DNA of 64,000 bases from positions 63,770,376 to 63,834,375 of the forward strand of contig CM070510.1 in NCBI GenBank assembly GCA_036346375.1, given 5' to 3'. The DNA is from Guadua angustifolia. Its lineage: Eukaryota; Streptophyta; Magnoliopsida; Poales; Poaceae. This document shows, piece by piece, positions 37,211 to 49,262 of the stretch. The position numbers and the translations under genes were made by a program. Position 1 is the first letter of the stretch, and each line of letters starts with the position of its first letter. The notes below the pieces were generated by a model. That model did not search any database. It was given only the letters and a program-made list of their open reading frames with translations, and was not told the origin of the DNA.

Positions 37211-38122
37211 TAGGGATGGCAACGGGTGCATACCCGCCGGGTATTGGCCCCCCGTACCCGTCCCCGCCAGATGAAAAATCACCCGTTAATTCACCCGTAC
37301 CCGACCACGGGTAGAACTTCTTCCCCATACCCATCCCCGTTCGGGTCCCTTTCACCCACCGGGTCACCCATACCCGCCAATGTTCCTGAAAATGGAAGCA
37401 TGTTGGTTAAGTTGGTGAAAAACTACCTGAAGCCTCCTCCTCCTCCTGAAGCCACCTAAAGCCTGATCTTCACCCACCTGAAGCCTCCTCCTCCTCGGTC
37501 CTCCCCAACTCCAGCGCGTGAGAAAGGCGAGGACGCGGTGAGCCGGTGAGGAAGGAAAGCGGCGAGGGAGAGGCGGAGAGCTGTGGCAGAGACTCCGCTC
37601 AACCGCTCGGTGGCTCGGCCGGTCGGCCCCTAACGCCTTGCCCGCTCAAGCTCTTCCTTGTGGCCCGCCTCCACGGCCTCTGCTTTTGCCTTGCTTATGC
37701 TCGCCGGCGTTTGGGCGCCAGCGCCGCCGGTTTGCTAGGGTTAGGTATTAGGGAAATAGGAGCGGTGTCTGAGTCTAACTCAATTGAGTCTTGGGACGTC
37801 TGCGTAGAATCGCCGCCTCAATCCTCATCGAGTCCATCGCTTTGGTGGTCACTTTCATTGGGCTTGGGCGCAGCTAGGCTGGGTTGGGTCAATCGCCAAA
37901 CCAGGAATTGGGATCGGACTACTATCTGATACAATGCACAAGGTTGCTACGGGTAAATGGGTAGCAGTGCGGGTGGAAGTACCCGTACCGTGCATTCATC
38001 ATACCCGACGGTGAAGGTTTTCTTCCATTAATATACCCATGGGTATGATTATTGGACCAGATTTGCACCCTAATGGAGTAAATACCCATCGGTATCGGGT
38101 TTAGTACCCATTGCCATCCCTA
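37211..38122. mobile_element. Non-autonomous hAT element, AGGGATGGCAA family (B copy 2)
   Basis: Duplicate of 32920-33825 with the same GGAATCAC duplication (37203-37210 and 38123-38130). Length 912 bp. CACCCGTACCCG-type motifs are better preserved here than in copy 1. Confidence 0.92.
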
Positions 38123-38213
38123 GGAATCACTCGCCTTCACTCACGAGAAAAGATCACAAGAGAGTAGTAGCCGCTTGTCAAGTGCAATCAAATTAGTGGA
38201 GTGGACAGTGCAT

Positions 38214-38521
38214 GAGAAATTTTACAGTGTATTACGCCAATAGCATATGGTAGATAGTAAAAATCAGATCTAATTATCGATTCATTGAGAGTATTTCTAC
38301 TACTCTACTACCAGATAAAGTATAAATAAAGAGCTCTTTTATGGTACACTAAATTCAATAAAAACCATTTATACTTTTCGATTCAATGTATCAGATTAGT
38401 TAGAATTTATTTATACTTCCTCGATAGTAGAAGCGAAGAGAAATACTCTTCATAAATTAGCGACTAGATCGATTCCTATTACCCACTATATATTACCAAT
38501 ATGATGCAAGTAAAATTTCTC
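38214..38521. mobile_element. MITE with long inverted ends (B copy 2)
   Basis: Duplicate of 33919-34227. The right terminus differs by small indels (GATGCAAGTAAAATTTCTC). Confidence 0.65.
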
Positions 38522-38909
38522 TAAATAAATACTAGCTAATCTAATCATCTATTATATATTAAAAACTCATGAGAGTCGCTAAAAAAGAGAAATAGGCTAA
38601 AAATCTCTAAAAAGTAAAACATCTAGCCCTTAATCGATGGATCCTAATTATAACCATCATCGGATCTTTTGTCAAAAATAAGAATATGCTAGAAATTCTC
38701 GAAAAAAGCAAAACATCGCCCTTTAATCTAGTGCCCTCTAACTAACTTAAACTATAGTAACCATTAGATGTTACTAATTAAAGAAAAACATCTAAGCTGT
38801 CTATCTAGCAAATCTGAGTTACAATGGCTTAAATTAAAAGAAAGAGTCCATACCAAGTACAACAAAAAATAACAAAAATTTGTAATAAAAATAAAAATAA
38901 AATTGCAAT

Positions 38910-39510
38910 TTGATTTTCATATCAACTTCAAATTAAAAACCGAACATAGCTAAAATTTAGAATAAAATTAGATAAAAATTAGCAGTTGGATCTGTATAAT
39001 AAATTTAACCTAAAACTAATATTCAAAATTAAATAAAAATAACAATAAAATTTGATTTTCATATGAACTTCAAATTAAAACCCGCATAAAGCTAAAATTG
39101 ATTAAAAGAAAGAGTCAATGCCAAATATAATAAAAAATAACCAAAATTGGGAATAAAAAATAAAATAAATTAACAATTTGATTTTTCATATCAACTCCAA
39201 ATTAAAACCTAAACATAGCTAAAATTTAGAATAAAATTAGATAAAAATTAGCAGTTGGATTTATATATCAAATTTAACCTAAAATTAATATTCAAAATTA
39301 AATAAAAATAACAATAAATTTTTATTTTCATATGAACTCAAACTAAAACCTTGACATAGCTAAAATTCGAAATAAAATTAGATAAAAATTAGCAGTTCAA
39401 TTTGTATATCAAATCTAACCTAAAAATAATATTTGAAATTAAATAAAAAATTAACAACCTAGATTATAAGAATATTTGAAATTAAATAAAAAATAACAAT
39501 TAAATTATTA
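38910..39510 (+). repeat. AT-rich minisatellite, about 140-bp period (B copy 2)
   Basis: Duplicate of the array at 34620-35225, with the same number and order of units. Confidence 0.7.
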
Positions 39511-39641
39511 GCTTAGATTATAAGAAAGAATCCATACCAAGAATGATAAAAAGTTATGTTGTGAATATAAATCTTAACTTTCCAGCCTTATTTATTTGTT
39601 TGCTTATTTGAATTTCTTTGTGTTTTTGTAGTCTGCACCAG

Positions 39642-40854
39642 GTTCTCTACATATATGAACAATTTGTTATGAACTTTGTCCAAGCAAGGTTACTAGGTGT
39701 GTCTCACTCTTACATGTAAAGCACGCAACACGAACGGTCTATTGTGTCAATTGCTTACGGGGCTTGTGGTGACACACTAAGGATGGCCACAGCCAGTGCT
39801 CGAGTTGGTAGATGCACCACTCAAAGTTCATAGGGTGGACATCTAGTTGTTATCTAATGAACCCTAATTAAAAATATATTGTAGTGGCTGTTAGATGTTA
39901 TTGGTTAGAGATATATATTATCTTGTAGCTTAAAACTAAGTTTTATTGCTTAGGGATTGAGTTTTTAAAAAATTTGGGTGGTTTGAAAAAGTAAAAAAAA
40001 AAACCACTTGTCTTGTGAAACATGACCATTTCACACCCATAAGAAAGTCTAAAGGCTGTCAGTGAAGGAAATAAAAACAATCATAGTTAAGAGAAACATA
40101 AAACATGCATCCATGGAATAAAATGTTGTCAAAAGATAAACAAAAGGGGAGAGGAAGAAAGAAGGAAAACAAAAATTATGACTGATGGTACGTTTACTTG
40201 GCTGCTGATCTCTGGCATGCTATTAGTTGTGGCTTCACCATTCTTAATTTTTGACACAATGATAGATAATGAGAAAAAGTATTGCAATAAGAAAGCATTT
40301 CTTAGATTGATCTAGATTTTGGTATAAAGCTAAAAGGAACACGTTGTAGGAAAAACATCTAACTCTTAATTTACCATATTGTAGATATTATTAATCATTG
40401 ACTAACAAATGTATATTTACCTCTGGAGAGGTAAAATAAGAGATAGAATTGAAGCTATAGTACATAATTGAACAAGAAGAGAGAAGAACAGATGTTTAGA
40501 ACATTGTCTCAATCGGACCACGCATCAAGACCAAAGTTTGAAAGACTAGCAATAAATTTATATGGCATATCTATATTCAAGCACGAGCAGATATCTTTAA
40601 AGTTTAAACAACTAAAAAAAATGTACTCCAATAAATTTTACTAGTTTAATAAAAAGAATAACCGGTACATAATGTACGTAGAATAGCTCCAGCGCAAAAG
40701 CCGAAGCCAATACAGGGTTTCCGGAATAACGTACGGCAGGAGCGATCTGTGTAACTGGAGCTGGCTCTATCGGATTCATGCTGATCCGATCGATGGCCGG
40801 GCCAAGGCGTTGTTATTTGTCGGTGAGGCCGCTCGTCCGAACCAGGAATTGAAC
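39642..40854. other. Intergenic, nothing recognised
   Basis: AT-rich sequence after the tandem duplication. No convincing frame or mobile element terminus. Confidence 0.5.
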
Positions 40855-41456
40855 TAGAGGTGGGCACTGGGCCGGGCTATTTTGGGCCGGCACGAGGCAC
40901 GTCCGACTCAACACGAGGCACGGCCCGCACGCAGATCTTTGTTCGGGTTTCAAGACGCACGCAAGACGGTTGTCCGGCCGTCTTGCCTCGCCAACCGCAC
41001 GATGGGCGGCCGGCCCAAGACGATAGTCCGGGCGTGCTTGGGCAAGACGTTCAAACAGCACGCACCTATGTTGTACGTGTGGATGAGCAAATCAAGGAGT
41101 AAATGTATATCTGCATGCATATGACTAGAAGGAGCAACTGAATCAAGAGAATCGAGAAGAATAAACACAATAGGATTTTGTTTCGATCGGAGAAAAAGAA
41201 AGTCCTAAATAGATAAAAAAGAAATCAATTTGTGATTATTTTCTCTTATAGTAATAGTATAAATGGGCGGACACAAGACGCAAGACGCAGCAGCATGACG
41301 GCGCAAATGGGCCGTGCTCGGCTCACCGAAGGCGAGCTGGGCCAGCCCGGCCCGGCACGACGAGCACGATGGGCCGTCACGGCCCGACACGGTTTAAGCC
41401 CGAAGCACGATGAGCCCGTGCCGAGCCGGCCCGGCACGGCACGACGCCCACCTCTA
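40855..41456. mobile_element. Non-autonomous hAT element with GC-rich interior
   Basis: 602-bp element with termini TAGAGGTGGGCA and, inverted, TAGAGGTGGGCG. It is flanked by a perfect 8-bp target duplication AATTGAAC (40847-40854 and 41457-41464). The subterminal arms are rich in GGGCCGGC/GCCGGCCC. An AT-rich centre (41100-41260) separates the arms. It lies about 0.9 kb beyond the 3' end of XTH gene 3. Confidence 0.9.
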
Positions 41457-41464
41457 AATTGAAC

Positions 41465-42359
41465 ACGGCTCTCACGTTGGCCAGTGGCAGCGGGACAGCT
41501 GAGACCTGATGGATCATTACGAGCACCTGTCCTTCTCGTGTATCGTGCTTGTGCCCTCTCGTCGCCTTGTGGCCTGTGACTCTGAGCTTTTGTCACCTTG
41601 CACGTAGAACCACGTTGCGACGGTCTCTATCTCCCATCGGTGTAACGCATGCTTTGTTTTTCTTAGTTTTCTGTGGACGAGTACTTCTCCCTAATCTTAA
41701 GCATGCCGTAATTCGGTACTCATCCGTCGTCACAGAAAGCTCCTTCGATCCATCGAACCAACATCCCTATCGTGATAGATTAAGACTTAGATTTATTTGT
41801 CATTGATTAATAGAGACCCTTTATGTGATCTAATTACGGGGGAGGGGGAGGTTGCTACACCGGTGCAAACACCTGGCGACGGCAACACCTACCTGCCTGC
41901 ATGTCGAACCGGTGATCTACGTACGCCCATCAATTCTAGCGCCTAGTGTCGTTGACCCGAGTAATTGACAACGTATCAGTAGTAGCTGCTGATCAATAGT
42001 CCGACATCAATTCAACACGCAAGAGTATGCGTACCACGAATAATCCAATCAGAGATTGGAATTTTCAAAGCAGCCAGATTTACAGTCACGTACGTATGCA
42101 TCTCAAGAACACATAGCAGGTATGCGTTGCATTATATTACACACGAATTACACGAGCTGGGTGGTGGACGGAAGAAAGAAAAGGGCGATGCTACAAACAG
42201 AGAAGAATTTACCACCGGCTACATTACACATTTCTTTCCGCGTTGCCAATCCTTATTTATTTATACGGACGCCGCCATCTTTCCTGTCTCCGGCCGTCTT
42301 GCGCCGGCGATCGATGCACGCACCATTGCTGCTGTTCTAGCTCGATGGAGTTGAGTGGA
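41465..42359. other. 3' flank of XTH gene 3
   Basis: Includes the probable 3' UTR of the minus-strand XTH gene next to 42360. No other gene is seen. Confidence 0.5.
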
Positions 42360-43459
42360 CTACATGGAGCACTCGGCGGGGAGGCCCTGCGGGAAGCGCT
42401 TGGGGTCGGTGCAGTAGTTGTAGATCATGTACTTGCTCTGCACCCACCGCATGCGCTGCCGCCGCGTGAGATCGAGCTCCTGGTTGTACCAGTCGCCGGC
42501 CGCGGCGCCGGTGCCTGTGGCCGCGTCTGTGCCGACGCTGGCGCCGCAGCGCGTCCGGCCGCCCGCGGCCACGACGCACGCGTCGGCCCTGAAGCGGCGG
42601 TACGAGGCGGCGAAGGGCGCGTGGGACCAGTCCGTCTTGACGCGGCCGCCCTGCGTGGCCCAGTCGTCGGCGTTCCACAGGCTAGAGTAGAGCCGCATCG
42701 GCTGGCTCTTGGGGAACGCGATCCCCTTGCTCTCCAGGTTCCTAAAGTCCCTGATCGGCATGTCGTCCACCATGAAGCTGCATCCATCAACACCACCAAA
42801 TCAACCAACGCGCCACAGCCATTCTCGCGTCGCGGTACTGGATGGCGTTCTCGATGGATGCCAAAGACAAAAGATTTTTGAGACTTACATGACGTGCTTG
42901 GGGTTCCAGAGGATGGAGTAGGTGTGGAACTCCTTGGTGGGGTCGTACCAGAGGCGGAACTGCATCTCCCGGTTGCCCTGCCCCTGCGTGAACACGTTGG
43001 TGTGCAGCGTGTACGGCTCGCCGGTCACGTTGCCCAGGAACTCGAAGTCGATCTCGTCGTGCGTCGGCCCCTGCGACGACAACTGCACAACCACCAGGGA
43101 AGAGCCAACACCAACCGCATTAGCCGCACACATCGAAAATTCACTCGTACGATCCGTTCCAAGAAAGGAAAGGTAGGGACTAGGAACAGAACGCTTACGT
43201 AGTAGGCGGTGACGGTGCCGGCTGAGTTGCCGGGGACGAGCTTCAGCTGCATGTCGATCTTGCCGAAGAGGTACTCGTGCTTGGATTGGAACCCGGAGCC
43301 GGAGGTCCGGTCGAGCGTGAGCGTCAGGAGCTGGCCATTGTCCAGGATCTTGCCGCGGCCGGCGCCCCAGGTGATGTCGAACTCCTGGTTGAAGTTCGCC
43401 GCCGCCAGGGCCGACGAGGCGAGCAGGATCGCCAGTGCCGAAACCGCCATGCGAGTCAT
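42360..43459 (-). CDS. XTH: Xyloglucan endotransglucosylase/hydrolase (XTH gene 3), three exons
   Basis: Secreted GH16 wall-remodelling enzyme, closely related to XTH gene 1 but on the opposite strand. Coding exons, in transcript order, are 43459-43199, 43082-42889 and 42777-42360, with short introns of 116 and 111 bp and the same phases as its paralogues. The product is 290 residues from the first ATG; MAVSALA, three codons on, is an alternative start. A signal peptide covers about residues 1-21. The active site HDEIDFEFLG is at 95-104 (E97, D99, E101), with a sequon at N105. Cysteines 219, 229, 274 and 288 match the XET_C domain. The usual VDGTP loop reads VDDMP (155-159), an unusual double change. 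Residues about 230-247 are a loose Ala/Gly/Thr-rich insert before the C-terminal domain. All catalytic residues are present, so activity is likely. Confidence 0.96.
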
Positions 43460-43612
43460 GTGTACGTGCTCGGTCTCGAAGCTTAATCAACCAGCTAGGA
43501 AGTAGGAACAACAACAGCAGCTAGAAGAACTAGATGGCTAGAGGGAACTCGGTTACTCGAAGCTCGCGAAAGCTTGTGCTTGTGAGTGGAGAGAGCGAGG
43601 GTGCGAGGGGGT

Positions 43613-43619
43613 TTATATA
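43613..43619 (-). promoter_or_regulatory. TATA box of XTH gene 3
   Basis: On the minus strand TATATAA lies about 155 nt upstream of the start codon, predicting a 5' UTR of about 125 nt, nearly the same geometry as XTH gene 1. Confidence 0.65.
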
Positions 43620-44615
43620 GGGGTTTGGAGATAAGCATGTCGGGGTGGATGGATCCATGGATGGTGCTGCGAAGTGCAGCAGGAGCTGCCAGCCCAGTAA
43701 TGGGCGTGAGTTGGCGCCAGAGGGGAGGGAGACAGGGCAGGAGGCTCTGTAGCGAGCGGCACTTGGCAGCGGCGACGCCATAGGCTCACGTAGTACAGTG
43801 AGATATTAAATCAATCAAGACGTGCAGCAAATTATGAATGCAACGGTTCTTTATCGCTGGATTTCGATTCTTTGGTTTTGAAACGTGTGCGTTTTGTAGG
43901 GAAATGACAGCACAGGGAGAGAGTAAGGGAAAAAAAAAGAGGATCACTTTTCTATTTTTTTTTATACATCCATCTCTCGCAAGCGAAATTATCAATCTAG
44001 TCTCATCTTCCACCGCGGAAGGTATGGCAGGTGATTGCGGCACCTTAAGAGAGCAGCAGTCAGCGAGCACAACAGTTAGGGGGAGCGTGGGAGCAGCGTC
44101 GTGACAACGCGGTAGCGGCGGCTTGCCACAGACAATGAGCGTTGGAGCGACAGCCTTCCGTGGTCAGAGAGTGCGGGAGGCATGTTTTGTGGTGGAGAGG
44201 GGCTTAGTTTGCAATTTCACTCGAGAGGGGACTAGTTTTGCGAAAAAAGAGATAAAGGACTAGAAAAGTGATCAGTCGAAAAAAAAAACTACTTTCACAG
44301 GAAAAAAGAGAAAAAAACTGCTTGAATTATCAAATGGTGAAGAGGGGATGGATGATCAAGATGTTGGTTCTGTTCTGATTTCTGAGAGGAATCTGTAACT
44401 ATTTTAAAAAGTGGAGTTCTGTAGAACGCCAAGATGCAATGTTACAAAATCATAGAGAAAAGATCATAGCAACGTTGTGACTATAAAATTCATACTTATC
44501 GGCTCGTTTCGCTTCTCACGTGTTTTCACTTCTTTTGGAATTTCAGCATTGCGAAAATTGAGAAGATTGGCCACTCCTAAGACACGTCATTTAGTACAAG
44601 CTAGCATCAGTGCGC
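43620..44615. other. Upstream region of XTH gene 3
   Basis: Promoter-proximal DNA with no other gene. Purine-rich stretches near 43915-43945 and 44275-44320 are low complexity. Confidence 0.45.
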
Positions 44616-44809
44616 GACATAAATACCGTTGTTGTAACGGCAATGACAATTGCAGACACTGTACTTATCTAATCTTAAGCTAGTGCAATCATGATTTTAA
44701 TTGCATATTTTGGACATAAATACCGTTGTTGTAACGGCAATGACAATTGCAGACACTGTACTTATCTAATCTTAAGCTAGTGCAATCATGATTTTAATTG
44801 CACATTTTG
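44616..44809. repeat. 97-bp direct tandem duplication
   Basis: Two adjacent copies, 44616-44712 and 44713-44809, each beginning GACATAAATACCGTTGTTGT and ending TTTTG. They differ at about one base. The pair sits about 1.1 kb upstream of the predicted start of XTH gene 3 transcription. Confidence 0.92.
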
Positions 44810-45479
44810 TACCATGGTAGTACCAAGTGTGTAAATTTCATCCCAACTAGACCAGTATATTACTGCTACATAAATTCCTAAGCTTAATAAAAAAATCATA
44901 ATTGCCTTGCTATTGTTATGCTGCATAGGATACGGTCCCATATGTTAGATATAATACCAATATTGTTCTGTGGACTTGTGGAGGTTTTGCAAAGTCATCA
45001 TTTTTGTTTAAAACATATATACTTAATGCCACTATGGATCGATTGAGACCTCGTTTACATATAAAAATGTTTTTTTTAATAACTAGGAACTCTAGTATTC
45101 ACCGAAAAAAGAGGAGTGGGTGTCCGGGTTCAAGCCCAGATGAACAGGTGGTCGACGGCTCGACGCCACGTCCTATGAACCGAGCAGAGCCCAGTTTCCT
45201 TTACATATAAAAATGTGAGTCGAGAAGATTACAAGATCAAACTACCCTCAGTATTTCCCTCAAACAAATATGTACTCGGTACCAGGGGTACTTCAAGAAG
45301 GCAGATGGCAAAGAGCCAAAGAACTCACCACGAACGACATGTTGTACTTTTGACCCCCTTATCTCATTCAAAAAAGTTACCGTAAGTCATGAAGTCATTA
45401 CGTATGGTGCGTGAAGGTGCACTTTGGATGAAGTTAAAAGCCACTGGTACTGTAGATAGCCTCGCTAGCTAATTAATTA
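44810..45479. other. Intergenic, nothing recognised
   Basis: No convincing coding frame or mobile element terminus between the tandem duplication and the Stowaway MITE. Confidence 0.45.
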
Positions 45480-45774
45480 CTTCATCCGTCCAAGTTTAGG
45501 AAGGGTGTATTATCTTTTGATGTATAGATCAATGAGGTATTAAATAACTAAATTACCTTTAGTTGATCTAAAAAACTAAATTAGCTTTATTTATTATCTT
45601 CGATTACTATATTCAATGTATATATATAAAGAATATTAAATAAAACTAGATATTTATTAAAACTATAAATTAAGAAAACATCATACTAATTTTATATTAT
45701 AACATAAAATGCGTTATACCTTTATAAATAAGTTCGTTAAAAAAATGTGCCCTATGTTACTGGGACGGAGGGAG
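45480..45774. mobile_element. Stowaway MITE (Tc1/mariner)
   Basis: 295-bp element with inverted termini CTTCATCCGTCC and GGGACGGAGGGAG, flanked by TA on both sides (45478-45479 and 45775-45776). The termini match the grass CTCCCTCCGTCC consensus. AT-rich, non-coding interior. Confidence 0.85.
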
Positions 45775-45776
45775 TA

Positions 45777-48700
45777 GTACAAACACACAATAAAGCAAAA
45801 GCTCAGGCATTTCTAGTCTACACGCACTCACGTTGTAGGAGTCTAGGAGACGATGCGTGTACCGGCGTACGTGTGGCGACATCATCTAATCCGTGCGAAA
45901 CAAGACGTACGTACGTGGAGCAAACTCCCTGTACTTCTCGAAAATAGAACTGCAACGTTACAAGATCCAATCCCCTGTGTTGGCACTTTGGCTCGTGTAC
46001 ACAGACAACTCCAAGCTCCTGCGTTCCTCGTCGCTAACAAAGGCAAAGGCCAAAGGGCATGGGCAATGTATACATGGACCCGGCAAGCCATGGCGATCCG
46101 AAGAAATTCACATCACAAACCAAACACGTGTCGCAGACAACACATCTGGGCGCATGATTAGCTAGCTAGATATTTCGCGATTTGTGGCAGCCTACGCACG
46201 AACGAATGTTACCAGTACGCTGCCCCATGAAGGATGGGATCGGAGGTCATTGATCTCGTGCCAGCTCACACGATCGGCACGGATGACGGAGGGATGGGCC
46301 AGGTAGGGAGAGAGAGAGAGAGAGATCAGAGAGGAGGCCACGGCAAATTCGAGCACAGAGGAAGAGGGATCGCGAGCCAGTGAAGTGTATTTAAGTGGAC
46401 TTGAAAGCTCACACGTACGCCTGCTCCCCGGCCATTAAACAGGCCTGGCATTGGGGACCCTCATCTCTCCTCTGGACGGATTTAGTCGCCGTTAAGGTTA
46501 ATTTGTTTCCGATGTTTGTCTTACTAAATTTTAATAACATAGATTATTTGTAAGATTTCTTTTTCGCTTGGCTCTGTAGATCATTTTTTTACCAATCTTT
46601 AGACAAAATATTTTAGCAATGCTAAATTATAGTAAGATTTGATGAGGCAAATTTATCATGAAACAAAACAGCCCCTTGAGCTCCTGCCGGATACATGGAT
46701 GCGCTTCACCGCACGCCTTAAACGCTTAGGGTTCCAGCCGGCCGGGTGGGTCATGTACTTGCCCGGCATCAATTTGCTGCATCATTGCCATTGATTCATG
46801 CATTCGTTCGTGGGCCTTGGCTAGCTGTGTCAACTAGCTAGCACTGGTAACTCCAAAATTATTAGCACATAGCAGTGCAACCTGCCCCGGGCGGGGATCG
46901 AGTTGAATGAATACGACTGGTAACGTCTCAAATCCGCAATGTGAATAAGTTCGAACCAATTATATAGTCTGCACTGGAAACCGTAACCAAGTCGTGCATG
47001 TCGCGCGTGATCCCTTCACCGATAGTACCACGAAACCGACATGCATCGCCGTGCGCCGACGCCGTGCACGCCGGTTACGTACGCCACGCTGAGGCGCCGT
47101 GAATATGATTCGATCCGCGGCCGAGCGAGCTGGCTGGCACCCCGTCGTCGTCAGGCTATCTTTGCCCGGTCGGCGCCTCGGCGGGGTCGATCTCGTGACG
47201 GCAGCCGGCCGTGCATGCATGCGTCGTCCGCCGTGTCCCCGTGCGCGCGCGCACCACACCGGCGCGGCCGGCCGGTCCGGCACGTGCTGTCCTCACCTGC
47301 GCCGGCCGGGGCCCGTCCCAAGTCCCAACAACGCGCAGTCGCGCAGGCGCATCGCGTTGTAACTCCCAGCTAGGCTTTGATCGAATTGATGGTCCGCATT
47401 GCCCTTTCTTTTCTCATACGGGGTACGTACGGGGGCCGGAGCCGGAGCCGGAGCTGGAGCCCCCACCGACGCGGGATTCGTCGCATCTCGGTGGCAGCTT
47501 GCTGGAGCATGCATGCACACAGGCGGACTGGGGAGAGATCTACCAGCTGTATTAATTCAAACCATTGTTTTGTTGCAACATTTATACACTTGTTTATTTG
47601 GCGGTTGCGACATTCGTGCGTGGATGGCATTCATGTCCGGGCGCAGTCGTCGCTCGCCGATCAGGCGTCGGCCCTACACACGTACGCATGCATTTCCTTT
47701 CTTCCTGACGCCTCCACCTACACGCTCCTCCAATGCCTGTGCCAAAAACGACTTGGGGATGTATCGAGCTCAACGGGGGAGCTGCCAAAAGCGTGGGTTT
47801 TGTCGAGCTTTTCGTTCGACAATCGATCGGCGGTCGTGTGTGTCTGCCTAGACTGCCTGCAACTCCGCCGCGCGTTTTGGTGGAGCGGCGAGGGTTTGAG
47901 GGTGCAGCGCACGCACGGAAATCGTGTGATCGGCCTGAGTTCGCGTACGGCCGTCGGCCGCAGAAGGCGACGCGCAAGGACGTACAGCGCTGTGCATGCA
48001 GTGGGCAAATGGCAACCAGCTGTTTATTATCATGATGAGCTGAAGAAAAAACATCAATATCTGCATCTCTGCTCTGTGGGGGTCCTCCAAATTTGCGACC
48101 TGTCACCTGTAGCATGCCGCTTTGTTAATTCCCCCTGCCACTGGCTTTGTGCCTGCTATCAGCCTATCAGTAGCAGTATTCCTGTACTTTTTAATTCACT
48201 TTTTCCCCAAAAAAAGGATGAGTACGCTGGAGTTAAAAAAAAAAGAAATTTTATATTATATTACAGTACTGGTATATTATGGTTAATAGAAACCATTAAA
48301 TTGTTAACGGTAATCATACTACTCCAGTAGAAGAGGCTAATCAAGTGTCTATGCGTTGCAATGGAATATTATCGATGTTCAAGACCTAGGATCTCTAAAC
48401 CAAGATTATGAATTAAAATGGTTGCAGGCTTCCGGAGAAAACAAGATCGTGAGAAGAAATGCGAGATTACTTTTTATTAGTCAAACGGCTTAATAGAGTT
48501 CAAGTGTTACACTCGATGCCTTAATGGTACAAATGGACACCTTATGAGTAGATGATAAAGAGGTGGCAATTGTGTTTCACAAAGGTGCCGTATAGCCGAA
48601 AGTTGCTTTTATGCTAAACAGTGTCTTCTCGCTAAAAGGTGTCTTTTTAGGAAAACTTCCAAGTAGTTATCCGTTCCTATCAGATAATTATCCGCATGAA

Positions 48701-49257
48701 CACATGTGTGGAAATAACTACTTGCCCCGATCAGTATTACAGGTCAAGGTGATTATATCATAGCTCGGAGATGACTAGTGTGAAGCAATATCTAAGACAC
48801 ATGAGCAAAACTGGTCAAAGGCATAACCAATTAACTTAACGTGGGTCTCATTCCACTTTATAGGCTTTTCTTTATGAGTTGCGGCCTCAAGAATAGTGTA
48901 TAGCTTTTAACCGTTGTAAGCTCAAATAAAATATAAGTTTTAATCTTCGTCAAATATATTTTTAACTAATTAATTAAATCATGCCACATGTTTGCAATAA
49001 ATAAAATTATACTTTCAAATTGCCATAAGGAGGGAAAAGTGGACAATGGTCCATAAGGAGCGGGTATGGGTAAAAAAAGAGATAAATGGTTGGTTTAATT
49101 TTAAATTGTGATCTATATATTGGTTGTTTCTTTTCTTTTGAGAGAAAAAAGAACGGATGGCCACGGTTAACCCATATATCAGAAAAGAAAATATAAATAA
49201 ATACTATATAATCTAATTTATAGTTAAAAAATTAATAATCTGTATAAAATTTAGTAT
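45777..49257. other. Intergenic, no supported gene
   Basis: Includes a GA microsatellite (46308-46324) and a GC-rich segment (about 47000-48000) open for long stretches in several frames. The longest, 317 codons on the plus strand, has no recognisable motif and overlaps equally open frames on the other strand. I see no promoter, splice pattern or family match. Confidence 0.5.
46308..46324 (+). repeat. (GA)n microsatellite
   Basis: About eight GA units within a purine-rich stretch. Confidence 0.85.
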
Positions 49258-49262
49258 ACAGT

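Larger units (their letters stand above)
35356..39641 (+). repeat. 4.3-kb tandem duplication B, copy 2
   Basis: Directly follows copy 1 and has the same order of nested elements and the same end, TAGTCTGCACCAG. It is 29 bp shorter. Many differences are single-base indels in which CAG or CTG in one copy is CG in the other. Confidence 0.93.

Noticed and set aside
42243..43505. Plus-strand frames of 62 to 212 codons across XTH gene 3
   Set aside because: They are antisense shadows of the GC-rich XTH exons. The minus-strand frames carry the XTH motifs and splice sites.
47377..48330. 317-codon open frame on the plus strand, the longest in the window
   Set aside because: It starts at a TTG, has no recognisable motif, is rich in Arg/Ser/Cys runs and overlaps several equally open frames on both strands in GC-rich DNA. 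No promoter, splice or family evidence.
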